Made by a program: the position numbers and the translations under genes. This document shows positions 21,831 through 33,990 of a DNA stretch of 64,000 nucleotides, piece after piece (positions within the stretch are counted from its first letter, which is position 1; every line of letters begins with the position of its first letter). This stretch comes from Crossaster papposus (taxonomy: Eukaryota > Echinodermata > Asteroidea > Velatida > Solasteridae), in assembly GCA_037893245.1 (NCBI GenBank), contig JBAIAA010000865.1, forward strand, positions 248,001 through 312,000, written 5' to 3'. The notes below the pieces were generated by a model. That model did not search any database. It was not told the DNA's origin and saw only the letters and a program-made list of their open reading frames with translations.

Positions 21831-24460
21831 GGTGTAGATTAGACACGTGGATATACTCTATCTCTGTCTTGTACCTCTGCTGTTCCTTCTGAGCAGGCTG
21901 AGTGAGACACGTGGATATACTATATCTCTGTCTTCTACCTTTGCTGTTCCTTATGAACAGGCTGAGTGAAGTGTAAATCAGACACGTGGATATACTCTAT
22001 CTACATGTATGTGTTCTACCTCTGCTGTTCCTTCTGAGCAGGCTGAGTGAGACACGTGGATATACTCTATCTCTGTCGTCTACCTCTGCTGTTCCTTCTG
22101 AGCAGGCTGAGTGAGGTGTCGATCAGACACGTGGATATACTCTATCTCTGTCTTCTACCTCTGCTGTTCCTTCTGAGCAGGCTGAGTGAGACACGTGGAT
22201 ATACTCTATCTCTGTCTTCTACCTCTGCTGTTCCTTATGAGCAGGCTGCGTGAGGTGTAGATCAGACACGTGGATATACTTTATCTCTGTCTTCTACCTC
22301 TGCTGTTCCTTCTGAGCAGGCTGAGTGAGGTGTAGATCAGACACGTTAATATACTCTATCTCTATCTTCTACCTCTGCTTTTCCTTCTGAGCAGGCTGAG
22401 TGAGACACGTGGATATACTCTATCTCTGTCTTCCACCTTTGCTGTTCCTTCTGAGCAGGCTTAGTGAGGTGTAATTCAGACACGTGGATATACTCTATCT
22501 CTGTCTTCTACCTCTGTTGTTCCTTCTGAGCAGGCTGATAAGACACGTGGATATACTCTATCTCTGTCTTCCACCTCTGCTGTTCCTTCTGAGCAGGCTC
22601 AGTGAGGTGTAGATCAGACACGTGGATATACTCTATCTCTGTCTTCTACCTCTGCTGTTCCTTCTGAGCAGGATGAGTGAGACACGTGGATATACTCTAT
22701 ATCTGTCTTCTACCTCTGCTGTTCCTTCTGAGCAGGCTGAGTGAGACACGTGGATATACTCTATCTCTGTCTTCTACCTCTGCTGTTACTTCTGAGCAGG
22801 CTGAGTGAGGTGTAGATCAGACACGTGGATATACTCTATATCTGTCTTCTACCTCTGCTGTTCCTTCTGAGCAGGTTGAGTGAGACACGTGGATAAACTC
22901 TATCTCTGTCTTCTACCTCTGCTGTTCCTTCTGAGCAGGCTGAGTGAGACACGTGAATATACTCTATCTATCTTCTACCTCTGCTGTTCCTTCTGAGCAG
23001 GCTGAGTGAGGTGTAGATCAGACACGTGGATATACTCTATCTCTGTCTTGTACCTATGCTGTTCCTTCTGAGCAGGCTGAGTGAGACACGTGGATATACT
23101 CTATCTATCTTCTACCTCTGCTTTTCCTTCTGAGAAGGCTGAGTGAGGTGTATATCAGACACGTGGATATACTCTATATCTGTCTTGTACCTATGTTGTT
23201 CCTTTTGAGCAGGCTGAGTGAGGTGTAAATCAGACACGTGGATATACTCTATCTCTGTCTTCTACTTCTGCTGTTCCTTATGAACAGGCTGAGTGACGTG
23301 TAGATCAGACACGTGGATATACTCTATATCTGTCTTCTACCTCTGCTGTTCCTTCTGAGCAGGCTGAGTGAGACACTTGGATATACTCTATCTCTGTCGT
23401 CTACCTTTGCTGTTTCTTCTGAGCAGGCTGAGTGAGGTGTCGATCAGACACGTGGATATACTCTATCTCTGTCTTCTACCTCTGCTGTTCCTTCTGAGCA
23501 GGCTGAGTGAGACACGTGGATATACTCTATCTCTGTCTTCTACCTCTGCTGTTCCTTCTGAACAGGCTGAGTGAGACACGTGGATATACTCTATCTCTGT
23601 CTTCTACCTCTGCTGTTCCTTCTGAGCAGGCTGAGTGAGACACGTGGATATACTCTATCTCTGTCTTCTACCTCTGCTGTTCCTTCTAAGCAGGCTGAGA
23701 GAGGTGTAGATCAGACACGTGGATATACTCTATCTCTGTCTTCTACTTCTGCTGTTCCTTCTGAGCAGGCTGAGTGAGACACGTGGATATACTCTGTCTC
23801 TGTCTTCTACCTCTGCTGTTCCTTCTGAGCAGACTGAGTGAGACACGTGGATATACTCAATCTTTGTCTTCTACCTCTGCTGTTCCTTCTGAGCAGGCTG
23901 AGTGAGGTGTAGATTAGACACGTGGATATACTCTATCTCTGTCTTGTACCTCTGCTGTTCCTTCTGAGCAGGCTGAGTGAGACACGTGGATATACTATAT
24001 CTCTGTCTTCTACCTCTGCTGTTCCTTATGAACAGGCTGAGTGAAGTGTAAATCAGACACGTGGATATACTCTATTTCTGTGTTCTACCTCTGCTGTTCC
24101 TTCTGAGCAGGCTGAGTGAGACACGTGGATATACTCTATCTCTGTCGTCTACCTCTGCTGTTCCTTCTGAGCAGGCTGAGTGAAGTCTCGATCAGACACG
24201 GGGATATACTCTATCTCTGTCTTCTACCTCTGCTGTTCCTTCTGAGCAGGCTCAGTGAGACACGTGGATATACTCTATCTCTGTCTTCTACCTCTGCTGT
24301 TCCTTATGAGCAGGCTGAGTGAGGTGCAGATCGGACACGTTGATATACTCTATCTCTATCTTCTACCTCTGCTTTTCCTTCTGAGCAGGCTGAGTGAGAC
24401 ACGTGGATATACTCTATCTCTGTCTTCCACCTTTGCTGTTCCTTCTGAGCAGGCTTAGTG
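21831..24460. repeat. Second beta-type block, single 1855-type HOR
   Basis: Follows 8444-10440 at an offset of 13388, then 13394 after a 6-bp insertion near 22004. It then follows the second beta copy at an offset of 11678 (for example 12438 to 24116). The block therefore carries one 1855-bp HOR fewer than 9011-12720. It also keeps a 139-bp dimer (about 23907-24045) that is missing at 10449-10523. Confidence 0.87.
22004..22009. other. Private 6-bp insertion in a subunit
   Basis: The unit reads CTATCTACATGTATGTG, where its counterparts (for example about 8610) read CTATCTATGTG. The insertion creates the palindrome TACATGTA. I saw it nowhere else in the window. It shifts the offset of the large alpha/beta duplication from 13388 to 13394. 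Confidence 0.8.
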
Positions 24461-27400
24461 ATGTGTAATTCAGACACGTGGATATACTCTATCTCTGTCT
24501 TCTACCTCTGCTGTTCCTTCTGAGCAGGCTGATAAGACACGTGGATATACTCTATCTCTGTCTTTCACCTCTGCTGTTCCTTCTGAGCAGGCTGAGTGAG
24601 GTGTAGATCATACACGTGGATATACTATATCTCTGTCTTCTACCTCTGCTGTTCCTTCTGAGCAGGATGAGTGAGACACGTAGATATACTATATATCTGT
24701 CTTCTACCTCGGCTGTTCCTTCTGAGCAGGCTGAGTGAGTTGTAGATCAGACACGTGGATATACTCTATCTCTGTCTTCTACCTCTGCTGTTCCTTCTGG
24801 GCAGGCTGAGTGAGGTGTAGATCAGACACGTGGATATACTCTATCTCTGTCTTCTACCTCTGCTGTTCCTTCTGAGCAGGCTGAGTGAGACACGTGGATA
24901 TACTCTATCTCTGTCTTCTACCTCTGCTGTTCCTTCTGAGCAGGCTGAGTGAGGTGTAGATCAGACACGTGGATATACTCTATATCTGTCTTCTACCTCT
25001 GCTGTTCCTTCTGAGCAGGTTGAGTGAGACACGTGGATAAACTCTATCTCTGTCTTCTACCTCTGCTGTTCCTTCTGAGCAGGCTGAGTGAGACACGTGA
25101 ATATACTCTATCTATCTTCTACCTCTGCTGTTCCTTCTGAGCAGTCTGAGTGAGGTGTAGATCAGACACGTGGATATACTCTATCTCTGTCTTGTACCTA
25201 TGCAGTTCCTTCTGAGCAGGCTGAGTGAGACACGTGGATATACTCTATATCTGTCTTCTACCTCTGCTGTTTCTTATGAACAGGCTGAGTGAGGTGTAGA
25301 TCAGACACGTGGATATACTCTATCTCTGTCTTCTACCTCTGCTGTTCCTTCTGAGCAGGCTGAGTGAGGTGTAGATCATACTCGTGGATATACCCTATCT
25401 CTGTCTTCTACCTCTGCTGTTCCTTCTGAACAGACTGAGTGAGACACGTGGATATACTCTATCTTTGTCTTCTACCTCTGCTGTTCCTTCTGAGCAGGCT
25501 GAGTGAGGTGTAGATCAGACACGTGGATATACTCTATCTCTGACTTGTACCTCTGCTGTTCCTTCTGAGCAGGCTGAGTGAGACACGTGGATATACTCTA
25601 TCTCTGTCTTCTACCTCTGCTGTTTCTTATGAGCAGGCTGAGTGAGGTGTAGATCAGAAACTTGGATATACTCTATCTCTGTCTTGTACCTCTGCTGTTC
25701 CTTCTGAGCAGGCTGAGTGAGACACGTGGATATACTCTATATCTGTCTTCTACCTCTGCTGTTTCTTATGAACAGGCTGAGTGAGGTGTAGATCAGACAC
25801 GTGGATATACTCTATCTCTGTCTTCTACCTCTGCTGTTCCTTCTGAGCAGGCTGAGTGAGGTGTAGATCATACTCGTGGATATACTCTATCTCTGTCTTC
25901 TACCTCTGCTGTTCCTTCTGAGCAGACTGAGTGAGACACGTGGATATACTCTATATTTGTCTTCTACCTCTGCTGTTCCTTCTGAGCAGGCTGAGTGAGG
26001 TGTAGATCAGACACGTGGATATACTATATCTCTGTCTTCTACCTCTGCTGTTCCTTCTGAGCAGGCTGAGTGAGACACGTGGATAAACTCTATTTCTGTC
26101 TTCTACCTTTGCTGTTCCTTCTGAGCAGGCTGAGTGAGACACGTGGATATACTCTATCTCTGTCTTCTACCTCTGCTGTTCCTTCTGTACCTCTGCTGTT
26201 CCTTCTGAGCAGGCTGAGTGAGACGTGGATAAACTCTATTTCTGTCTTCTACCTTTGCTGTTCCTTCTGAGCAGGCTGAGTGAGACACGTGGATACACTC
26301 TATCTCTGTCGTCTACCTCTGCTGTTCCTTCTGAGCAGGTTGAGTGAGGTGTCGATCAGACACGTGGATATACTCTATCTCTGTCTTCTACCTCTGCTGT
26401 TCCTTCTGAGCAGGCTGAGTGAGAAACGTGGATATACTCTATCTCTGTCTTCTACCTCTGCTGTTCCTTATGAGCAGGCTGAGTGAGGTGTAGATCAGAC
26501 ACGTGGATATACTTTATCTCTGTCTTCTACCTCTGCTGTTCCTTCTGAGCAGGCTGAGTGAGGTGTAGATCAGACACGTTGATATACTCTATCTCTATCT
26601 TCTACCTCTGCTTTTCCTTCTGAGCAGGCTGAGTGAGACACGTGGATATACTCTATCTCTGTCTTCCACCTTTGCTGTTCCTTCTGAGCAGGCTTAGTGA
26701 GGTGTAATTCAGACACGTGGATATACTCTATCTCTGTCTTCTACCTCTGCTGTTCCTTCTGAGCAGGCTGATAAGACACGTGGATATACTCTATCTCTGT
26801 CTTTCACCTCTGCTGTTTCTTATGAACAGGCTGAGTGAGGTGTAGATCAGACACGTGGATATACTCTATCTCTGTCTTCTACCTCTGCTGTTCCTTCTGA
26901 GCAGGCTGAGTGAGGTGTAGATCAGACACGTGGATATACTCTATCTCTGACTTCTACCTCTGCTGTTCCTTCTGAGCAGGATGAGTGAGACACGTGGATA
27001 TACTATATATCTGTCTTCTACCTCTGCTGTTCCTTTTGAGCAGGCTGAGTGAGTTGTAGATCAGACACGTGGATATACTCTATCTCTGTCTTCTACCTCT
27101 GCTGTTCCTTCTGGGCAGGCTGAGTGAGGTGTAGATCAGACACGTGGATATACTCTATCTCTGACTTGTACCTCTGCTGTTCCTTCTGAGCAGGCTGAGT
27201 GAGACACGTGGATATACTCTATCTCTGTCTTCTACCTCTGCTGTTTCTTATGAGCAGGCTGAGTGAGGTGTAGATCAGACACTTGGATATACTCTATCTC
27301 TGTCTTGTACCTCTGCTGTTCCTTCTGAGCAGGCTGAGTGAGACACGTGGATATACTCTATATCTGTCTTCTACCTCTGCTGTTTCTTATGAACAGGCTG

Positions 27401-29964
27401 AGTGAGGTGTAGATCAGACACGTGGATATACTCTATCTCTGTATTCTACCTCTGCTGTTCCTTCTGAGCAGGCTGAGTGAGGTGTAGATCATACTCGTGG
27501 ATATACTCTATCTCTGTCTTCTACCTCTGCTGTTCCTTCTGAGCAGACTGAGTGAGACACGTGGATATACTCTATATTTGTCTTCTACCTCTGCTGTTCC
27601 TTCTGAGCAGGCTGAGTGAGGTGTAGATCAGACACGTGGATATACTATATCTCTGTCTTCTACCTCTGCTGTTCCTTCTGAGCAGGCTGAGTGAGACACG
27701 TGGATAAACTCTATTTCTGTCTTCTACCTTTGCTGTTCCTTCTGAGCAGGCTGAGTGAGACACGTAGATATACTCTATCTCTGTCTTCTACCTCTGCTGT
27801 TCCTTCTGTACCTCTGCTGTTCCTTCTGAGCAGGCTGAGTGAGACGTGGATAAACTCTATTTCTGTCTTCTACCTTTGCTGTTCCTTCTGAGCAGGCTGA
27901 GTGAGACACGTGGATACACTCTATCTCTGTCGTCTACCTCTGCTGTTCCTTCTGAGCAGGTTGAGTGAGGTGTCGATCAGACACGTGGATATACTCTATC
28001 TCTGTCTTCTACCTCTGCTGTTCCTTCTGAGCAGGCTGAGTGAGAAACGTGGATATACTCTATCTCTGTCTTCTACCTCTGCTGTTCCTTATGAGCAGGC
28101 TGAGTGAGGTGTAGATCAGACACGTGGATATACTTTATCTCTGTCTTCTACCTCTGCTGTTCCTTCTGAGCAGGCTGAGTGAGGTGTAGATCAGACACGT
28201 TGATATACTCTATCTCTATCTTCTACCTCTGCTTTTCCTTCTGAGCAGGCTGAGTGAGACACGTGGATATACTCTATCTCTGTCTTCCACCTTTGCTGTT
28301 CCTTCTGAGCAGGCTTAGTGAGGTGTAATTCAGACACGTGGATATACTCTATCTCTGTCTTCTACCTCTGCTGTTCCTTCTGAGCAGGCTGATAAGACAC
28401 GTGGATATACTCTATCTCTGTCTTTCACCTCTGCTGTTCCTTCTGAGCAGGCTGAGTGAGGTGTAGATCAGACACGTGGATATACTCTATCTCTGTCTTC
28501 TACCTCTGCTGTTCCTTCTGAGCAGGATGAGTGAGACACGTGGATATACTATATATCTGTCTTCTACCTCTGCTGTTCCTTTTGAGCAGGCTGAGTGAGT
28601 TGTAGATCAGACACGTGGATATACTCTATCTCTGTCTTCTACCTCTGCTGTTCCTTCTGAGCAGGCTGAGTGAGACACGTGGATATACTCTATCTCTGTC
28701 TTCTACCTCTGCTGTTCCTTTTGAGCAGGCTGAGTGAGGTGTAGATCAGACACGTAGATATACTCTATATCTGTCTTCTACCTCTGCTGTTCCTTCTGAG
28801 CAGGTTGAGTGAGACACGTGGATAAACTCTATCTCTGTCTTCTACCTCTGCTGTTCCTTCTGAGCAGGCTGAGTGAGACACGTGAATATACTCTATCTAT
28901 CTTCTACCTCTGCTGTTCCTTCTGAGCAGGCTGAGTGAGGTGTAGATCAGACACGTGGATATACTTTATCTCTGTCTTCTACCTCTGCTGTTCCTTCTGA
29001 GCAGGCTGAGTGAGACACGTGGATATACTGTATCTCTGTCTTGTACCTCTGCTGTTTCTTCTGAGCAGGCTGAGTGAGACACGTGGATATACTCTATCTC
29101 TGTCTTCTACCTCTGCTGTTTCTTATGAGCAGGCTGAGTGAGGTGTAGATCAGACACGTTGATATACTTTATCTCTATCTTCTACCTCTGCTTTTCCTTC
29201 TGAGCAGGCTGAGTGAGACACGTGGATATACTCTATCTCTGTCGTCTACCTCTGCTGTTCCTTCTGAGCAGGCTGAGTGAGGTGTCGATCAGACACGTGG
29301 ATATACTCTATCTCTGTCTTCTACCTCTGCTGTTCCTTCTGAGCAGGCTGAGTGTGGTGTATATCAGACACGTGGATATACTCTATCTCTGTCTTGTACC
29401 TCTGCTGTTCCTTCTGAGCAGGCTGAGTGAGACACGCGGATATACTCTATCTCTGTCTTCTACCTCTGCTGTTCCTTATGAACATGCTGAGTGAAGTGTA
29501 AATCAGACACGTGGATATACTCTATCTCTGTGTTCTACCTCTGCTGTTCCTTCTGAGCAGGCTGAGTGAGACACGTGGATATACTGTATCTCTGTCGTCT
29601 ACCTCTGCTGTTCCTTCTGAGGAGGCTGAGTGAGGTGTAGATCATACTCGTGGATATACTCTATCTCTGTCTTCTACCTCTGCTGTTCCTTCTGAGCAGA
29701 CTGAGTGAGACACGTGGATATACTCTATATTTGTCTTCTACCTCTGCTGTTCCTTCTGAGCAGGCTGAGTGAGGTGTAGATCAGACACGTGGATATACTC
29801 TATCTCTGTCTTCTACCTCTGCTGTTCCTTCTGAGCAGGCTGAGTGAGACACGTGAATAAACTCTATTTCTGTCTTCTACCTTTGCTGTTCCTTCTGAGC
29901 AGGCTGAGTGAGACACGTGGATATACTCTATCTCTGTCTTCTACCTCTGCTGTTCCTTCTGAGC
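24461..29964. repeat. Second gamma-type block with 1621-bp spaced duplicates
   Basis: Matches 12.9-15.2 kb at offsets of 11678, 11815 (after a 137-bp dimer present only here, about 25093-25229) and 13436. Within it, about 25500-26814 recurs at 27121-28435 (offset 1621), separated by ~0.3 kb of other units. From 29213 it follows 17872-18709 at an offset of 11341. Confidence 0.8.
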
Positions 29965-32900
29965 AGGCTGAGTGTGGTGTATATCAGACACGTGGATATA
30001 CTCTATCTCTGTCTTCTACCTCTGCTGTTCCTTCTGAGCAGGCTGAGTGAGGTGTAGATCAGACACGTTGATATACTCTATCTCTATCTTCTACCTCTGC
30101 TTTTCCTTCTGAGCAGGCTGAGTGAGACACGTGGATATACTCTATCTCTGTCTTCCACCTTTGCTGTTCCTTCTGAGCAGGCTTAGTGAGGTGTAATTCA
30201 GACACGTGGATATACTCTATCTCTGTCTTCTACCTCTGCTGTTCCTTCTGAGCAGGCTGATAAGACACGTGGATATACTCTATCTCTGTCTTTCACCTCT
30301 GCTGTTCCTTCTGAGCAGGCTGAGTGAGGTGTAGATCAGACACGTGGATATACTCTATCTCTGTATTCTACCTCTGCTGTTCCTTCTGAGCAGGATGAGT
30401 GAGACACGTGGATATACTATATATCTGTCTTTTACCTCTGCTGTTCCTTTTGAGCAGGCTGAGTGAGTTGTAGATCAGACACGTGGATATACTCTATCTC
30501 TGTCTTCTACCTCTGCTGTTCCTTCTGGGCAGGCTGAGTGAGGTGTAGATCAGACACGTGGATATACTCTATCTCTGTCTTCTACCTCTGCTGTTCCTTC
30601 TGAGCAGGCTGAGTGAGACACGTGGATACACTCTATCTCTGTCTTCTACCTCTGCTGTTCCTTTTGAGCAGGCTGAGTGAGGTGTAGATCAGACACGTAG
30701 ATATACTCTATATCTATCTTCTACCTCTGCTGTTCCTTCTGAGCAGGTTGAGTGAGACACGTGGATAAACTCTATCTCTGTCTTCTACCTCTGCTGTTCC
30801 TTCTGAGCAGGCTGAGTGAGACACGTGAATATACTCTATCTATCTTCTACCTCTGCTGTTCCTTCTGAGCAGGCTGAGTGAGGTGTAGATCAGACACGTG
30901 GATATACTCTATCTCTGTCTTCTACCTCTGCTGTTCCTTCTGAGCAGGCTGAGTGAGAAACGTGGATATACTCTATCTCTGTCTTCTACCTCTGCTGTTC
31001 CTTATGAGCAGGCTGAGTGAGGTGTAGATCAGACACGTGGATATACTTTATCTCTGTCTTCTACCTCTGCTGTTCCTTCTGAGCAGGCTGAGTGAGACAC
31101 GTGGATATACTGTATCTCTGTCTTGTACCTCTGCTGTTTCTTCTGAGCAGGCTGAGTGAGACACGTGGATATACTCTATCTCTGTCTTCTACCTCTGCTG
31201 TTTCTTATGAGCAGGCTGAGTGAGGTGTAGATCAGACACGTTGATATACTCTATCTCTATCTTCTACCTCTGCTTTTCCTTCTGAGCAGGCTGAGTGAGA
31301 CACGTGGATATACTCTATCTCTGTCGTCTACCTCTGCTGTTCCTTCTGAGCAGGCTGAGTGTGGTGTATATCAGACACGTGGATATACTCTATCTCTGTC
31401 TTGTACCTCTGCTGTTCCTTCTGAGCAGGCTGAGTGAGACACGCGGATATACTCTATCTCTGTCTTCTACCTCTGCTGTTCCTTATGAACATGCTGAGTG
31501 AAGTGTAAATCAGACACGTGGATATACTCTATCTCTGTGTTCTACCTCTGCTGTTCCTTCTGAGCAGGCTGAGTGAGACACGTGGATATACTGTATCTCT
31601 GTCGTCTACCTCTGCTGTTCCTTCTGAGGAGGCTGAGTGAGGTGTAGATCATACTCGTGGATATACTCTATCTCTGTCTTCTACCTCTGCTGTTCCTTCT
31701 GAGCAGACTGAGTGAGACACGTGGATATACTCTATATTTGTCTTCTACCTCTGCTGTTCCTTCTGAGCAGGCTGAGTGAGGTGTAGATCAGACACGTGGA
31801 TATACTCTATCTCTGTCTTCTACCTCTGCTGTTCCTTCTGAGCAGGCTGAGTGAGACACGTGAATAAACTCTATTTCTGTCTTCTACCTTTGCTGTTCCT
31901 TCTGAGCAGGCTGAGTGAGACACGTGGATATACTCTATCTCTGTCTTCTACCTCTGCTGTTCCTTCTGAGCAGGCTGAGTGTGGTGTATATCAGACACGT
32001 GGATATACTCTATCTCTGTATTGTACCTCTGCTGTTCCTTCTGAGCAGGCTGAGTGAGACACGCGGATATACTCTATCTCTGTCTTCTACCTCTGCTGTT
32101 CCTTATGAACATGCTGAGTGAAGTGTAAATCAGACACGTGGATATACTCTATCTCTGTGTTCTACCTCTGCTGTTCCTTCTGAGCAGGCTGAGTGAGACA
32201 CGTGGATATACTCTATCTCTGTCTTCTACCTCTGCTGTTCCTTATGAGCAGACTGAGTGAGACACGTGGATATACTCAATCTTTGTCTTCTACCTCTACT
32301 GTTCCTTCTGAGCAGGCTGAGTGAGGTGTAGTTTAGACACGTGGATATACTCTATCTCTGTCTTGTACCTCTGCTGTTCCTTCTGAGCAGGCTGAGTGAG
32401 ACACGTGGATATACTCTATCTCTGTCTTCTACCTCTGCTGTTCCTTATGAACAGGCTGAGTGAAGTGTAAATCAGACACGTGGATACACTCTATCTATGT
32501 CTTCTACCTCTGCTGTTCCTTCTGTGCAGACTGAGTGAGACACGTGGATATACTCTATCTTTGTCTTCTACCTCTGTTGTTCCTTCTGAGCAGGCTGAGT
32601 GAGGTGTAGATCAGACACGTGGATATACTCTATCTCTGTCTTCTACCTCTGCTGTTCCTTCTGAGCAGGCTGAGTGAGGTGTAGATCATACTCGTGGATA
32701 TACTCTATCTCTGTCTTCTACCTCTGCTGTTCCTTCTGAGCAGACTGAGTGAGACACGTGGATATACTCTATCTTTGTCTTCTACCTCTGCTGTTCCTTC
32801 TGAGCAGGCTGAGTGAGGTGTAGATCAGACACGTGGATATACTCTATCTCTGTCTTGTACCTCTGCTGTTTCTTATGAGCAGGCTGAGTGAGGTGTAGAT

Positions 32901-33990
32901 CAGACACGTGGATATACTCTATCTCTGTCCTGTACCTCTGCTGTTCCTTCTGAGCAGGCTGAGTGAGACACGTGGATATACTCTATATCTGTCTTATACC
33001 TCTGCTGTTCCTTATGAACAGGCTGAGTGAAGTGTAAATCAGACACGTGGATATACTCTATCTCTGTGTTCTACCTCTGCTGTTCCTTCTGAGCAGGCTG
33101 AGTGAGACACGTGGATATACTCTATCTCTGTGGTCTACATCTGCTGTTCCTTCTGAGCAGGCTGAGTGAGGTGTCGATCAGACACGTGGATATACTCTAT
33201 CTCTGTCTTCTACCTCTGCTGTTCCTTCTGAGCAGGCTGAGTGAGACACGTGGATATACTATATCTCTGTCTTCTACCTCTGCTGTTCCTTATAAGCAGA
33301 CTGAGTGAGACACGTGGATATACTCAATCTTTGTCTTCTACCTCTACTGTTCCTTCTGAGCAGGCTGAGTGAGGTGTAGTTTAGACACGTGGATATACTC
33401 TATCTCTGTCTTGTACCTCTGCTGTTCCTTCTGAGCAGGCTGAGTGAGACACGTGGATATACTCTATCTCTGTCTTCTACCTCTGCTGTTCCTTATGAAC
33501 AGGCTGAGTGAAGTGTAAATCAGACACGTGGATACACTCTATCTATGTCTTCTACCTCTGCTGTTCCTTCTGTGCAGACTGAGTGAGACACGTGGATATA
33601 CTCTATCTTTGTCTTCTACCTCTGTTGTTCCTTCTGAGCTGGCTGAGTGAGGTGTAGATCAGACACGTGGATATACTCTATCTCTGTCTTGTACCTATGC
33701 TGTTCCTTCTGAGCAGGCTGAGTGAGACACGTGGATATACTCTATATCTGTCTTCTACCTCTGCTGTTTCTTATGAACAGGCTGAGTGAGGTGTAGATCA
33801 GACACGTGGATATACTCTATCTCTGTCTTCTACCTCTGCTGTTCCTTCTGAGCAGGCTGAGTGAGGTGTAGATCATACTCGTGGATATACTCTATCTCTG
33901 TCTTCTACCTCTGCTGTTCCTTCTGAGCAGACTGAGTGAGACACGTGGATATACTCTATCTTTGTCTTCTACCTCTGCTGTTCCGTCTGA
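29965..33990. repeat. 4028-bp tandem duplication, copy 1
   Basis: From the GTGTGGTGTATATCAG unit near 29965 the order of diagnostic units repeats at an offset of exactly 4028 as far as about 32190 (31295 to 35323, 31851 to 35879). After that the offset is 4167 (33102 to 37269), because the second copy has an extra 139-bp dimer. Copy-specific substitutions are sparse, such as TCTTTTACC at about 30428 and GGATACAC at about 30625. Confidence 0.83.
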
